Assembly: GCA_937120965.1 (NCBI GenBank)
Contig: CAKZKA010000306.1
Coordinates: forward strand, 1 to 39,646
Direction of reading: 5' to 3'
Origin: an uncultured Chloroflexota bacterium
Lineage (GTDB): Bacteria > Chloroflexota > Chloroflexia > Chloroflexales > Chloroflexaceae
DNA length: 39,646 bases
In this document: one piece after another, positions 1-10,045 of the stretch
How the letters are laid out: each line of letters begins with the position of its first letter
How positions within the stretch are numbered: the stretch's first letter is position 1
Notes under the pieces: model-generated
What the model was told of the DNA's origin: nothing
What the model saw: the letters and a program-made list of their open reading frames with translations, nothing else
The model's database searches: none
Program-made: the position numbers and the translations under genes

Positions 1-1382
<1,382 letters not shown>

Positions 1383-1383
1383 T

Positions 1384-1668
1384 ACCATTTCAGTCATCCA
1401 TGCGGCTGCGCCGCACAACGCCAGAATGAAAATAGTATTGTTCTTGGGAGGGCTGCGCCCTCCCAAACCCTCCCGCGGGGGGGGCTATGTTCACCTCAGT
1501 GCGGCTGCGCCGCACAACGCCAGAATGAAAATAGTATTGTTCTCGGGAGGGCTGCGCCCTCCCAAACCCTCCCCGCTGGCGGGTTGGTTCCTGTGAGGGG
1601 GTAGGGGCGCGGCGGCGCCGCGCCCCTACGCCCAAACCCTCCCGCGGGCGGGCTATGTTCACGTTAGT
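1384..1668. repeat. Three type B palindromic modules
   Basis: Fills the gap after the methyltransferase. Each module has a GCGGCTGCGCCGC palindrome, a GAAAATAGTATTGTTC linker, the hairpin GGGAGGGCTGCGCCCTCCC, and a CCCTCCCGCGGG palindrome, ending in the tag TATGTTCACCTCAG (1486-1499). The second copy (about 1500-1590) repeats the first almost base for base; the third (about 1590-1668) substitutes a long GC palindrome (GGGGCGCGGCGGCGCCGCGCCCC variant, split by position 1618) for the first half. No gene is supported here. The hairpins could end transcription of the upstream gene. Confidence 0.85.
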
Positions 1669-1725
1669 CCTGTTTGCGGAAAGCGCTTCCCTGTCAACGG
1701 CCCAACATTTCGCCGCCCCTCGGCG

Positions 1726-1731
1726 TATAAT
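1726..1731 (+). promoter_or_regulatory. Candidate -10 element for the 89-aa gene
   Basis: Perfect TATAAT 35 bases before the ATG at 1767, in a short stretch free of repeat modules. No good -35 hexamer is seen at the usual spacing. Confidence 0.4.
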
Positions 1732-1766
1732 GGAAGAAGCACTCCACAGCAAAGGGGAAGCGCGCC

Positions 1767-2036
1767 ATGTCCACTGAAACGTTCCGCGACCGCACGCGGC
1801 AAATCCTGGAGAATCTCCTGAACGAGACGCCCAAGGCCGATCGTTTCGAACTGATCGAGGTGTACACCGACCTGATTACCCGGTTGCACGCTGCCGAGGC
1901 CTACTCGCTGCTCAACGAGGTGATTAACGACGCCCGTACCCGCCTCGATGCGCGCCTTTCGCCCGATCCCGTGCGCCAGACCATCGCCGGCGTGCAGACC
2001 ACGTTGCAGGATATCTGGGATGCCCTGTGGCGCTGA
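1767..2036 (+). CDS. Small helical protein of unknown function
   Basis: Encodes 89 residues with a ribosome site AGGGGA eight bases before the ATG and a TATAAT box further upstream, so it is probably real. The sequence is dominated by predicted amphipathic helices (FRDRTRQILENLLN, FELIEVYTDLITRLHAAEAYSLLNEVI), with no signal peptide, cysteines or known catalytic motif. I do not recognise a family. It lies 72 bases before the HerA-like ATPase on the same strand and could be cotranscribed with it. Confidence 0.6.
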   Translation: MSTETFRDRTRQILENLLNETPKADRFELIEVYTDLITRLHAAEAYSLLNEVINDARTRLDARLSPDPVRQTIAGVQTTLQDIWDALWR

Positions 2037-2108
2037 GCGCGGGCGCAACCACGCTCCGCCCCTGCCTGGGCGCCCTGGCAATGCACGTTCACCCCGAAAG
2101 GAGTCACG

Positions 2109-3665
2109 ATGCCCGAACCATTGCTGATCGCCCGTAGCACGCAGGATGTGTACCTCCTCCCCGCCATGGCCAACCGCCACGGTCTGGTCGCCGGGGCCAC
2201 GGGCACCGGCAAGACGGTGACCCTGCAAGTGATCGCCGAGCAGTTCAGTCGCATCGGCGTGCCCGTCTTCGCCGCTGACATCAAGGGCGACCTCTCGGGC
2301 ATCAGTCAGCCCGGTGTGGCGAAGCCTAAGATTGTCGAACGCATCGAGAAGTTGGGGTTGCCCGCCTACACCTGGGAGGGCTGCCCGGTGACCTTCTGGG
2401 ACGTGTTCGGCGAGCAGGGCCACCCGATGCGCACCACTGTCTCGGAGATGGGGCCGCTGCTCCTCGGGCGCCTGCTCAACCTGAACGAGACCCAGGCCGG
2501 CGTGCTCACCCTGCTCTTCCGCATCGCCGACGATAACGGTCTGCTGCTGCTCGACCTGAAGGACCTGCGGGCCATGGCTCAGTTCGTCGGTGACAATGCG
2601 CGTGAGTTTACCACCAGTTACGGCAATATCTCCGCGGCGAGCGTCGGGGCCATCCAGCGCAACCTGCTGGCGCTGGAGGAGCAGGGCGCCGAGGCGTTCT
2701 TCGGCGAGCCGGCGGTAAGCCTGGATGACCTGTTGCAGACTGATGCCCGGGGGCGCGGGGTGATTAATATTCTGGCCGCCGACAAGCTTATCCACGCGCC
2801 GCGGCTCTATGCTACCTTTTTGCTCTGGTTGCTCTCGGAGCTGTTTGAACAACTCCCCGAGGTGGGCGATCCGGAAAAGCCGAAGCTGGTCTTTTTCTTC
2901 GACGAGGCCCATCTGCTCTTCAACGATGCCCCTGCGGCCCTGCGCGAGAAGATCGAACAGGTGGTACGGCTGGTGCGCTCAAAGGGCGTGGGCGTGTACT
3001 TCGTCACCCAGAGCCCCGGCGACATCCCCGAGACGGTGCTCGGGCAACTGGGCAACAAGGTGCAACACGCCCTGCGCGCCTTCACCCCCAACGACCAGAA
3101 GGTGATCAAGGCCACCGCTCGTAGCTTCCGCCAGAACCCCGACCTGGACCTCGAAACGGTGCTCACCGAGCTGGGTGTGGGTGAGGCGCTGATCTCCTTC
3201 CTGAATGACAAAGGCCAGCCCGAGGTGGTCCAGCGGGCCATGGTGGCGCCGCCGCGGAGCCAGATCGGGCCGATCACACCCGAGCAGCGCCAGGCGCTGC
3301 TGAAATCCAGCCTGGTGGCGGGGACCTACGATACGCCGGTAGATCGCGAGTCGGCCTACGAGATCCTGAAGGCCCGCGCCGAGCAGGCCGCCGAGGCGGC
3401 GGAGGCGGAGGCGGCGCGCAAGCAGGCAGAGAAAGAAGCCGAAGAGGCGCGGAAACTGGCGGAGAAGGAAGCCCGGGAGGCCGAGCGGGCAGCCCGGGAA
3501 GCGGCGAAGGAGGCCGAGCGGCAGCGCCGCGAACTCGAGCGCCAGCAGCGCGAGCAGCAGCGCCAGATCGAGCAGATGGCCAAGGGCGCCTTCAAGTTCC
3601 TCAACAGCCGTAGCGGCCAGTCGCTGGTGCGCGGGATCCTGGGGAACTTGACCAGCAAGAAGTAG
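2109..3665 (+). CDS. HerA-like ATPase, DUF853 family
   Basis: A 518-residue ATPase of the HerA/FtsK superfamily (DUF853, YjgR-like). Walker A is GATGTGKT at residues 29-36, Walker B with the following acidic residue is FFFDEAHLL near 262-270, and the [28 protein letters not shown] region (split near residues 300-327) is the sensor/arginine-finger part typical of this family. Residues about 418-490 form a long charged Ala/Glu/Arg coiled coil, then a short hydrophobic end. Ribosome site AAGGAG lies five bases before the ATG. Family members are thought to be hexameric DNA-dependent motor ATPases; the substrate here is unknown. The next gene starts within its stop codon. Confidence 0.88.
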   Translation: MPEPLLIARSTQDVYLLPAMANRHGLVAGATGTGKTVTLQVIAEQFSRIGVPVFAADIKGDLSGISQPGVAKPKIVERIEKLGLPAYTWEGCPVTFWDVFGEQGHPMRTTVSEMGPLLLGRLLNLNETQAGVLTLLFRIADDNGLLLLDLKDLRAMAQFVGDNAREFTTSYGNISAASVGAIQRNLLALEEQGAEAFFGEPAVSLDDLLQTDARGRGVINILAADKLIHAPRLYATFLLWLLSELFEQLPEVGDPEKPKLVFFFDEAHLLFNDAPAALREKIEQVVRLVRSKGVGVYFVTQSPGDIPETVLGQLGNKVQHALRAFTPNDQKVIKATARSFRQNPDLDLETVLTELGVGEALISFLNDKGQPEVVQRAMVAPPRSQIGPITPEQRQALLKSSLVAGTYDTPVDRESAYEILKARAEQAAEAAEAEAARKQAEKEAEEARKLAEKEAREAERAAREAAKEAERQRRELERQQREQQRQIEQMAKGAFKFLNSRSGQSLVRGILGNLTSKK

Positions 3666-6061
3666 TGCCAGAGCATAAGGCGATTGCTGTCAGGGTAACA
3701 CCGAATCTTAGCAAGAACCAACCCCGAATGACGCCTGCCGCTCCCCCGATTGCCATCCACCCTGGCGCGCTCCTGGTCACCGCCGCCGCCACGCTGCTGA
3801 TCGAAGACCTTAATGCGGCGCTGGCGCCCCACGGGCTGTGTCTGCCGATTTACCCCCTCGTTCCGGGGCGCTCCCTGGCTGACCTGGTGGCACGCAATGC
3901 CGGTGGGCGGCGCATGCTCCGCTATGGCCCTATCGGGCGCTACCTGCGCGCCGCAACGCTCGAGGCAGGCGCCGAGCCGCTGGCCGTCGGCGGTCCGATC
4001 ATCAAACATGCCACCGGCTACGGGCTGCACCGCGCCCTGGCCGGCGGGGCGCTCGACCCCGGCGCGCCTCGGGAGCTGACCTTCAGCCTGCGCCCGCTCC
4101 CCGTGGCGCGTGAGGCGCGCCTGCTCCGCTGCGCCGACATGTCCGCCGCCTGTCGCCTGGCCGGACACCTGCTCGCCGAGGGTCTGGCCCTGAGCGCCCT
4201 GGCCGTCAGCGATGCTGGCGACACGGGCCTGCTGCTGGCCGAGCTGGAGGGCCGACCGGCGGTGCTGGCGCGTCAGACGGCGCTGATCGAGCGTGTGGCT
4301 GCCGCGGCGGCGGTGCAGCCTGTGGCCGAACCCGACCCCTGGGCGCGCTGGGAGCGGCTCGCCGCCGCGGGCGCCGACCTGGCCCTGAGCCTGCCGCGCG
4401 CCGCGCTGTCAGCCTTTGCGGATGAGGCCCGCGCTCTGGCGCGTCGGTACCGCGCCACGCTGACCCTCTGGGGCGACGCCGGGGTGGGGCGCCTGTGCCT
4501 GCGGGCAGCGACGGCGCATCCCGGCGAGGCGGCCCAGCTTGTGGCCCTGCTGCGGGCGCGCGCCGCTGCTGCGGGCGGTAGCCTGGCGACCGAAGAGGGG
4601 CCGCTGCCAGCCCCCGTCTGGCGCTTTGCGCCCGGCCAGGCGCCAGCGCCATCTCCGCCCGCGCCCGTTCTCGGAGGGGCGCGTCGCGCGGCGTTCCTCG
4701 AAGCACTCGCCGCCGTGGTCGGCCCGCGCTACCTGCTCACCCGAGCCGAAGCGCTCGCCTGCTACGAAACCGACGCCTCCATCGCCCGGCCCGGTGGCGC
4801 GCCACTGGCGGTGGCGTTGCCCGCCACCACCGCCGAGGTGGCGGCCCTGGTGCAGCAGGCCGCGGCCCACGGCGTGCCCGTCGTTGCACGGGGCGCCAGC
4901 AGCGGCCTGGCCGGCGGCGCGACGCCGACGCCGGGCGCCCTGGTAATCGGGCTGAACCGCATGCAGCAGATCCGCGTTGACCGGGAGCAGCAGGTGGTCC
5001 ATACGCAGGCCGGCGCGATCACTGCCGAGGTGCAGCGGGTCGCCGAGGCCGCGGGCCTGTTCTACCCGCCCGACCCGTCGAGCCAGAGCGTCTCGACCAT
5101 TGGCGGCAATCTTGCCTGCAACGCCGGTGGCCCGCGCTGCGTCAAGTACGGCGTCACCGCCGACTATGCGCTGGCCGTCACCGCTGTGCTGGCCGATGGC
5201 CACGTCGTTCGCTGGGGCGATGGGCTGGCCGGGCAGGGCGCCGACACCGGGCTGGCCCAGCTCCTGATCGGCTCCGAGGGCACGCTGGGGATCATCACCG
5301 AGGCTACGCTGCGCCTGCTCCCCCTGCCGCGCAGCCGGCGCACCGCAATGGCGATCTTCGAGAGCCTGGAGGCGGCCTGCGCGACCGTCGAGCAGATCAT
5401 GGCCGCCGGGATCGTGCCGGCGGGCCTGGAGCTGATGGACGATACCACCCTGGCCGCAGTGGAAGCCTATCTGCGCATCGGCCTGCCCCGCGACGCGGGA
5501 GCCATGCTGCTGATGCTCGCCGATGGCGAACCGGAAGATGTCGAAGCCGACACGGCGCGCCTGGCCGCCCTGGCGCGGGCCGGCGGCGCGCGGGAAGTAC
5601 ACCTGGCCCGCAACGCGGCCGACGAGGCCAACCTCTGGAAGGCCAGGCGCGCCGTCTCCATCGCCCTTGCCCGTGTGCGCCCCCATCGCCTCGGCGAGGA
5701 TATCTGCGTGCCCTTGCCGCAGATTGCCGCCTGCGTGCGGCGGATCAAGGCCATCTCCGCGGCGTGCGGCCTGCCAATCGTCGTCTTTGGCCATGCCGGC
5801 GATGGCAATCTGCACCCCAACATCCTCTTCGACGCGCAGAACCCCGTCGAGGCCGCGCGGCTCTGGCCCGCTGCCGAGGCGGTCTTCGCCGCGGCGCTGG
5901 AGCTGGGCGGCACCCTGTCGGGCGAGCACGGCATCGGCACGCTGAAACGGCCCTTCATGCGCCAGGCCCTCGGCCCCACCGCCCTGGCCGCCCAGCGCCA
6001 GATCAAAGCCTGGCTTGACCCCCTGGGGTTGCTCAATCCAGGGAAGGTGCTGCCGGACTGA
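3665..6061 (+). CDS. GlcD-type FAD-linked oxidase with fused degenerate N-terminal copy
   Basis: The C-terminal ~460 residues are a complete FAD-linked oxidase of the glycolate/D-lactate dehydrogenase (GlcD) type: PCMH FAD-binding domain with AVALPATTAEVAALVQQA, VVARGASSGLAGG, PPDPSSQSVSTIGGN and LLIGSEGTLGIITEATLRLLPLP, then the C-terminal domain with FGHAGDGNLHPNI and the end motif SGEHGIGTLKR. The N-terminal ~330 residues look like a second, degenerate FAD-oxidase module (RSLADLVARNAGGRRMLRYG, GGPIIKHATGYGLHRALAGG), joined by a Pro/Ala linker near 335-345. GTG 3665 overlaps the previous stop by one base; ATG 3729 is an alternative start. The normal substrates would be 2-hydroxyacids; the actual one is unknown. 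Glycolate oxidase partner GlcF is not in view. Confidence 0.85.
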   Translation: MPEHKAIAVRVTPNLSKNQPRMTPAAPPIAIHPGALLVTAAATLLIEDLNAALAPHGLCLPIYPLVPGRSLADLVARNAGGRRMLRYGPIGRYLRAATLEAGAEPLAVGGPIIKHATGYGLHRALAGGALDPGAPRELTFSLRPLPVAREARLLRCADMSAACRLAGHLLAEGLALSALAVSDAGDTGLLLAELEGRPAVLARQTALIERVAAAAAVQPVAEPDPWARWERLAAAGADLALSLPRAALSAFADEARALARRYRATLTLWGDAGVGRLCLRAATAHPGEAAQLVALLRARAAAAGGSLATEEGPLPAPVWRFAPGQAPAPSPPAPVLGGARRAAFLEALAAVVGPRYLLTRAEALACYETDASIARPGGAPLAVALPATTAEVAALVQQAAAHGVPVVARGASSGLAGGATPTPGALVIGLNRMQQIRVDREQQVVHTQAGAITAEVQRVAEAAGLFYPPDPSSQSVSTIGGNLACNAGGPRCVKYGVTADYALAVTAVLADGHVVRWGDGLAGQGADTGLAQLLIGSEGTLGIITEATLRLLPLPRSRRTAMAIFESLEAACATVEQIMAAGIVPAGLELMDDTTLAAVEAYLRIGLPRDAGAMLLMLADGEPEDVEADTARLAALARAGGAREVHLARNAADEANLWKARRAVSIALARVRPHRLGEDICVPLPQIAACVRRIKAISAACGLPIVVFGHAGDGNLHPNILFDAQNPVEAARLWPAAEAVFAAALELGGTLSGEHGIGTLKRPFMRQALGPTALAAQRQIKAWLDPLGLLNPGKVLPD

Positions 6062-6124
6062 GAGCCGGGGTCACCTGTCCACCCACCGGGAGGGTCTGGG
6101 AAGGGACAGCCATCCCAGGAATAA

Positions 6125-6226
6125 TACCAATTACCGTTGATGATGCCGCATTGCCTGAAGCGATTTCAGGCGTTGTGCTGCCCAGTGTGGCAATCCACAA
6201 TCCAAAATCTAAAACCAAAAATGGTA
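6125..6226 (+). mobile_element. MITE-like element C, copy 1 (102 bp, TAA duplication)
   Basis: Ends TACCA and TGGTA are inverted, and the element is flanked by TAA on both sides (6122-6124 and 6227-6229). Internal landmarks are TTGATGATGCCGCATTG, an imperfect CCTGAAGCGATTTCAGG palindrome and a tail AATCCAAAATCTAAAA. Other copies are at 10068-10169, 26831-26939 and a fragment at 29498-29526. It has no coding capacity. The 3-bp TNA duplication is what the IS1031 subgroup of the IS5 family produces, so a non-autonomous IS5-type derivative is a reasonable inference. The rest of 6062-6285 holds nothing else recognisable. Confidence 0.85.
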
Positions 6227-6285
6227 TAAAACCTGTTCTGATCGTGTCCACATGCGGCGCAGCCGCTCAGGCGCCTGACTCCAGG

Positions 6286-7080
6286 CTAAGTGGCGCCGCA
6301 CTGCCGCAGCAACTCGTAGAGCATCACCCCCGTAGCAACCGCCAGGTTGAGCGAGTCACTGCGGCCGCGCATGGGTATAGCAACCATCAGGTCGCAGTGG
6401 GCCTGGTGTTCGGGCGCGAGTCCCGCGCGCTCGCTGCCCATCAGCAGCACTGCCGGTTGAGGATAGACGACGGCCTGGAAGCTGGTAGGGGCCTTATCGG
6501 AAGTGCCGATCAGCGGTAGACCCGTGGCCCGTTTCCAGGCCACAAAATCCTCCCACGACGCGCGGACGATGGGCAGGGCAAAGACGGCGCCCATGCTGGC
6601 GCGCAGGGCCGCGGGGTCGTAGGGATCGACCGCCGGGCCGAGCACGATCACTCCGGCAGCGCCAACCGCGTCGGCGGTGCGAATAATTGCGCCCAGGTTA
6701 CCCGGGTCGGCCGGTTCGAGGAGCGCGACCGGGCCGGGGCGCCGGTCGCGCGGCAGGTCCACCAGGCGGGCGAAATGGCGACGCACCACCGCGGCAAGCC
6801 CCTGAGGGTCTTCCTTCTGCGCCAGGCTGGCAAAGACGTCGGGTGACAACTCGAGGATGGAAGTGCCGGCGGCAACCTGCGCGGCGACCAGGTCACGGGC
6901 GAAGGGGCTGGTCAGCAATGCGGGAGCGACGAGTAGATGCTCCACCCTGGCGCCGCACTGCACGGCCTCGGCTACCAGGCGAATGCCCTCGACCAGGCAC
7001 AGCCCGCTCTCCTCGCGGGCCTTGCGCTGCCGCAGGGCGCGCAGGCGCTTGATGGTCGGATTGGTGACGCTGGTGATCAT
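6286..7080 (-). CDS. SpoU/TrmH-family RNA 2'-O-methyltransferase
   Basis: A 264-residue SPOUT methyltransferase of the TrmH/RlmB/TsnR type. The N-terminal ~100 residues form the L30e-like substrate-binding domain (SVTNPTIKRLRALRQRKARE, FLVEG-like CLVEGIRLVAEAV). The catalytic domain carries NLGAIIRTADAVGAAGVIVLG split as motif 1 (arginine included), then LLMGSERAGL and IPMRGRSDSLNLAVATGVMLYE, the trefoil-knot SAM-binding motifs 2 and 3. The ATG at 7080 starts the conserved domain; a longer reading upstream runs only through repeat sequence. It likely 2'-O-methylates a ribose in rRNA. The upstream side abuts a type A module whose tag lies five bases from the start codon. Confidence 0.88.
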   Translation of the reverse strand: MITSVTNPTIKRLRALRQRKAREESGLCLVEGIRLVAEAVQCGARVEHLLVAPALLTSPFARDLVAAQVAAGTSILELSPDVFASLAQKEDPQGLAAVVRRHFARLVDLPRDRRPGPVALLEPADPGNLGAIIRTADAVGAAGVIVLGPAVDPYDPAALRASMGAVFALPIVRASWEDFVAWKRATGLPLIGTSDKAPTSFQAVVYPQPAVLLMGSERAGLAPEHQAHCDLMVAIPMRGRSDSLNLAVATGVMLYELLRQCGAT

Positions 7081-7085
7081 GGTCA

Positions 7086-7450
7086 CTGAGGTGAAAATAC
7101 GGGGAACCCGGGGTTCCCCACCTGCGGTGAGCCTGTCGAACCGCACCCCTGCCTGTGGAGGTGCCAGCCGCTCCCACCAGCGGTTGGGACATGGGGAAAC
7201 CGGGTTTCCCCACCCCCCTCCCTGGGGAGGGTTTGGGAGGGCTGCGCCCTCCCAGGAAAAACCCAACTTGTCGTTACGCGGCGTAGCCGCGTGGATGTCT
7301 GATGTGAACATACGGGGAAACCGGGTTTCCCCAACCCCCTCGCGCATGGGGCCTGAGGTGAAAATATGGGGAAACCGGGTTTCCCCACCTGCGGTGAGCC
7401 TGTCGAACCGCACCCCTGCCTGTGGGGCGCCGGGCGCTCCCAACACCGGG
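7086..7450. repeat. Array of type A and B palindromic modules
   Basis: Between trmH-like and the flavoprotein gene. Tags begin at 7086 (CTGAGGTGAAAATA), 7299 (CTGATGTGAACATA) and 7353 (CTGAGGTGAAAATA). Four near-perfect palindromes of the type GGGGAAACCGGGTTTCCCC occur at 7101-7119, 7193-7211, 7314-7332 and 7368-7386; a type B hairpin GGGAGGGCTGCGCCCTCCC lies near 7235-7253. Two copies are followed by CACCTGCGGTGAGCCTGTCG. No gene is supported; 7451-7483 shows nothing. Confidence 0.85.
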
Positions 7451-7483
7451 GGTTGGCCAGGGCGCCCTACCTTGCTTGCGGGC

Positions 7484-8764
7484 CTACGGGCTTCCTTCCA
7501 GCAGGGCAGCAGCGCACTTCTCGCCGGAGATCATCGCGGCATTGATACTACTGGCCTCGGTGAACTCGGCGGCGAAGAAGAGGCCGGGTCGCCCGCTGCG
7601 ATTGTCAGGCAGGCCCGGATGCAGCCCCGGCGGCTGGGCGAACTGCGCGTAGGGGATGCGGTAGATGCGCAAGGGGCGGTAGCTGTCGAGGACCTGCAGG
7701 GCGGCGCGGTCGCCGGCGAACATGCAACGCAGATCGGCCAGCGCGCGCCTGAACAGCTCATCATCATCGAGGGGCGGCACGCCAAGCACGCTGGCGCTGA
7801 GCAGGTGCATGCCGGGGGGCGCATAGCTCGGAGCCACGTTACTGATCAGTACCGCGTTGTTCACAAAAGCGTCGGGGGCGGCGTTGAGCAGCAGCTTCTT
7901 GCCCCGGTAGAGCTGCCGCGCGCCGGCGAAGTAGAGGTTGGTCGTGCCGACGAAGCCCTCGGGCATTGGCAGGCCGCTCAGGCGAGCCGCCTCGGGCGCG
8001 GGCGTCGCCACCACCACCGCATCGCCCATTACCAGGCTGCCATCGGCGAGGGTGATGCCGGTAACCCGCTCCCCCTCGGTGGCAAGCGCCACGACCCGGG
8101 TGTTGAGGCGAATGCAGCCAGCCGCCTGCAACTCGGCGGCGAGCTGCCGGCTGATCGCCCCCATACCGCGGGCAGGCACAACCGTGTCGCCATCGCTGAG
8201 CATCTTGAAGTCGAACTTGAAACACTTGGCGCTGGTGGAGAGGGACCGGTCGAGGAAAATGCCCCCGTAGAACGGGCGGAAGAAACGCTCGATGGCGGCG
8301 CGGCTGAAGCCGCGTTCGCGCAGAAACGCCTCCGTTGGCTCATCGGGACCGACGAGCAACTCGTCCACGCTGCGGCCGCGGAACTCGGCGGCGAGGGCCA
8401 GGGTGCGAAGCTTATCGGCCGGGCCAATGACCAGACTGAGGGCCGCGCCGAGAACCGCGGCAGGGTCGTGGTCACGCAGGGGATCGGTAAGAATGGCCCG
8501 GCGGCCACCCTCGCAAATGATCGCCCCCGGATCGAACGGCTGGAGATCAAGCTCCGGGTAGACGAGTTGGCGACGGGCCGCGGGGTAGGCGGTAAAGAGC
8601 ACCTGAAAGCCCCGGTCGAACGTAAAGCCGTTGTGAGTGTCGGAGCGAACGCGCCCACCGACATCATCGTCCGCTTCAAAGACCGACACCTGATGCCCGG
8701 CGCGCAACAGTGCCCGCGCGCAGGTAAGACCGGCCAGGCCGGCGCCGATAACCAGAGTATGCAT
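7484..8764 (-). CDS. FAD-dependent amine-oxidase/phytoene-desaturase-like protein
   Basis: A 426-residue flavoprotein. The N-terminus has the dinucleotide-binding Rossmann motif GAGLAGLTCARALL (residues 7-20) with the acidic FEAD after it, and the VGGRVRSD motif (about 36-43) typical of amine oxidase, protoporphyrinogen oxidase and carotenoid desaturase relatives. The C-terminal FAD motif is LFFAAEFTEASSINAAMISGEKCA (split near 395-418). Central RPFYGGIFLDRSLSTSAKCF fits the NAD(P)/FAD-dependent oxidoreductase group common in Chloroflexota and cyanobacteria. The substrate is not known. It is transcribed away from the BFN gene; its 276-base upstream region holds an inverted repeat (GCCCGAAGCATT near 8898 with AATGCTTCGGCC near 8949) and element D. 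Confidence 0.82.
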   Translation of the reverse strand: MHTLVIGAGLAGLTCARALLRAGHQVSVFEADDDVGGRVRSDTHNGFTFDRGFQVLFTAYPAARRQLVYPELDLQPFDPGAIICEGGRRAILTDPLRDHDPAAVLGAALSLVIGPADKLRTLALAAEFRGRSVDELLVGPDEPTEAFLRERGFSRAAIERFFRPFYGGIFLDRSLSTSAKCFKFDFKMLSDGDTVVPARGMGAISRQLAAELQAAGCIRLNTRVVALATEGERVTGITLADGSLVMGDAVVVATPAPEAARLSGLPMPEGFVGTTNLYFAGARQLYRGKKLLLNAAPDAFVNNAVLISNVAPSYAPPGMHLLSASVLGVPPLDDDELFRRALADLRCMFAGDRAALQVLDSYRPLRIYRIPYAQFAQPPGLHPGLPDNRSGRPGLFFAAEFTEASSINAAMISGEKCAAALLEGSP

Positions 8765-9039
8765 GGGTCATCTGGCACGCCCGTGTACGCGTCGGCGACA
8801 GCCACGGACGTGATAGGGCGGAGTGCGGAGCCCCCGCCGGGGGATCATGCGTGTGGGAGTATACCACACGGCAAGGGCGCACAGCGCCAACCGTAGGCCC
8901 GAAGCATTCGCGCCCACCCTGCCGCGGGGACAATGGTCGCCCACGCCAATGCTTCGGCCTTACCCCCGCCAGGGTCGCCCCGCCCGCCCTGGCCATGCCG
9001 CCTCCCGCGGCGTCACCGCACCACGCTCTCGCGGTCACG

Positions 9040-9150
9040 TACGTGTTCACACTTCTCCCGGGAGCGCGGGCGGGACGCCCGCAAGGGCCTGGATGCGGGC
9101 AAGCTGCCCGCGCTCCCGGCGTGAGGCCTTACCCCAACTCTGAACACGTA
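9040..9150. mobile_element. MITE-like element D, copy 1 (111 bp, 10-bp target duplication)
   Basis: Terminal inverted repeats TACGTGTTCA (9040-9049) and TGAACACGTA (9141-9150) are perfect. They are bracketed by the direct repeat CGCGGTCACG at 9030-9039 and 9151-9160, a 10-bp target duplication. The interior is a GC palindrome series (GGGAGCGCGGGCGGGACGCC, CGGGCAAGCTGCCCG). No coding capacity. It sits just upstream of the promoter of the BFN gene. Confidence 0.85.
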
Positions 9151-9165
9151 CGCGGTCACGATTGC

Positions 9166-9195
9166 TTGACGTATCCTTTCAGAACGTGCTAAGAT
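9166..9195 (+). promoter_or_regulatory. Sigma-70-type promoter of the BFN gene
   Basis: TTGACG (9166-9171), an 18-base spacer and TAAGAT (9190-9195). The -35 begins only 15 bases after the end of element D (6 bases after its target duplication), so the insertion separates the promoter from any upstream control sites. The leader 9200-9280 contains a hairpin AACCCTG...CAGGGTT and the ribosome site AGGAAGGG before the ATG. Confidence 0.6.
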
Positions 9196-9280
9196 GTCAG
9201 CAAATGATGGGCCGAAAACCCTGTGCGCCTTGCCGCACCGTCCAGGGTTTGCCTACTAACTTTTCAGGAAGGGCCGACAG

Positions 9281-9847
9281 ATGATACGCGTCGTCGTAGA
9301 TAGTATCCGTGTCAGCCTGCTGACACAACATCGTGTCGTTGTGCTGCGCGAGACCGACAGCAAGCGCTATCTCCCGATCTGGATCGGGCCGTTCGAAGCT
9401 GACGCAATCGCAATGGCAATCCAGGGCCACGAGCCGCAGCGCCCGATGACCCACGATTTGCTCAAGGCGACGATTATCGATCTGGACGGTCAGATCAGCC
9501 ATATCTTCATCAACGATATTCAGGACAATACTTTCTTTGCCCGCATCGTGATCGAGCAGCGTGGGCGCACCGTCGAGATTGACGCCCGCCCGAGCGATGC
9601 TATCGCCCTCGCTGTGCGCACCGACGTTCCCATCTTCGTCGAAGCGCACGTGCTCGATCAGGCCGGGGTCTTCTTTGATGAGGAAGAACAGGCGGCCTCC
9701 TCCGAGACCACCTCTCGCGAGCCGGTTGAGGAACCCGAGTCCGAGAATGAGCCTGAACTCAACGACGAGACCATGTCCATCTTTCGGAACTTCATCAATA
9801 CACTGAACCTCGATAACCCCCCCAAAGGGGGACAGGAGAACTCCTGA
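9281..9847 (+). CDS. Bifunctional nuclease (BFN/DUF151) domain protein
   Basis: A 188-residue protein whose first ~135 residues are the BFN (DUF151) domain: VVDSIRVSL, VVVLRETDSKRYLPIWIGPFEADAIAMAIQG (split), RPMTHDLL, and ARIVIEQRGRTVEIDARPSDAIALAVRTDVPIFV. The family is widespread in Chloroflexota, Actinobacteria and plants, where members have DNase/RNase activity or stress roles. The C-terminal ~50 residues are acidic and Glu/Ser-rich with no known motif. Start chosen by the ribosome site AGGAAGGG seven bases upstream and by the conserved N-terminus. An intrinsic terminator follows. Confidence 0.9.
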   Translation: MIRVVVDSIRVSLLTQHRVVVLRETDSKRYLPIWIGPFEADAIAMAIQGHEPQRPMTHDLLKATIIDLDGQISHIFINDIQDNTFFARIVIEQRGRTVEIDARPSDAIALAVRTDVPIFVEAHVLDQAGVFFDEEEQAASSETTSREPVEEPESENEPELNDETMSIFRNFINTLNLDNPPKGGQENS

Positions 9848-9905
9848 CCCCTCCCGGCTACAGATGTTCCGGGTGCGCTCCCGTGCGCGAGGCGTACCCC
9901 ATTCT

Positions 9906-9940
9906 AAAGCGCCGAACACCTGGATGGTGTCCGGCGCTTT
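9906..9940 (+). terminator. Intrinsic-type hairpin after the BFN gene
   Basis: AAAGCGCCGAACAC pairs with GTGTCCGGCGCTTT around a 7-base loop; the 3' arm ends in TTT. The stem is symmetrical (A-run and T-run at either foot), so it could work in both directions. It lies 58 bases after the stop codon. Confidence 0.7.
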
Positions 9941-9947
9941 ACCGCAT

Positions 9948-9982
9948 CAGGAAGCCCATCCCAGAGCAGGTGACACTCTCTG
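9948..9982 (+). repeat. Fragment of repeat E
   Basis: CAGGAAGCCCATCCCAGAGC and following AGGTGACACTCTCTGAAG match the right half of the ~100-bp repeat E found at 18778-18875 and 34608-34713. It is followed by a GC palindrome region (about 9985-10030) and then element D copy 2. Confidence 0.6.
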
Positions 9983-10045
9983 AAGCCTCTCCCCCTTTCG
10001 GGCTGGCGGACAGGGGGTGAGGGGGAGAGGCTGTGGCTCAGAAAG

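Noticed and set aside
1384-1668. The type B modules as a CRISPR-like array
   Set aside because: Spacing is irregular, the units are adjacent with no unique spacers, and they recur in both orientations all over the window.
6857-8896. A 679-codon plus-strand frame
   Set aside because: It is antisense to trmH-like and flavoprotein genes and passes through repeat modules; high GC produces long antisense frames here.
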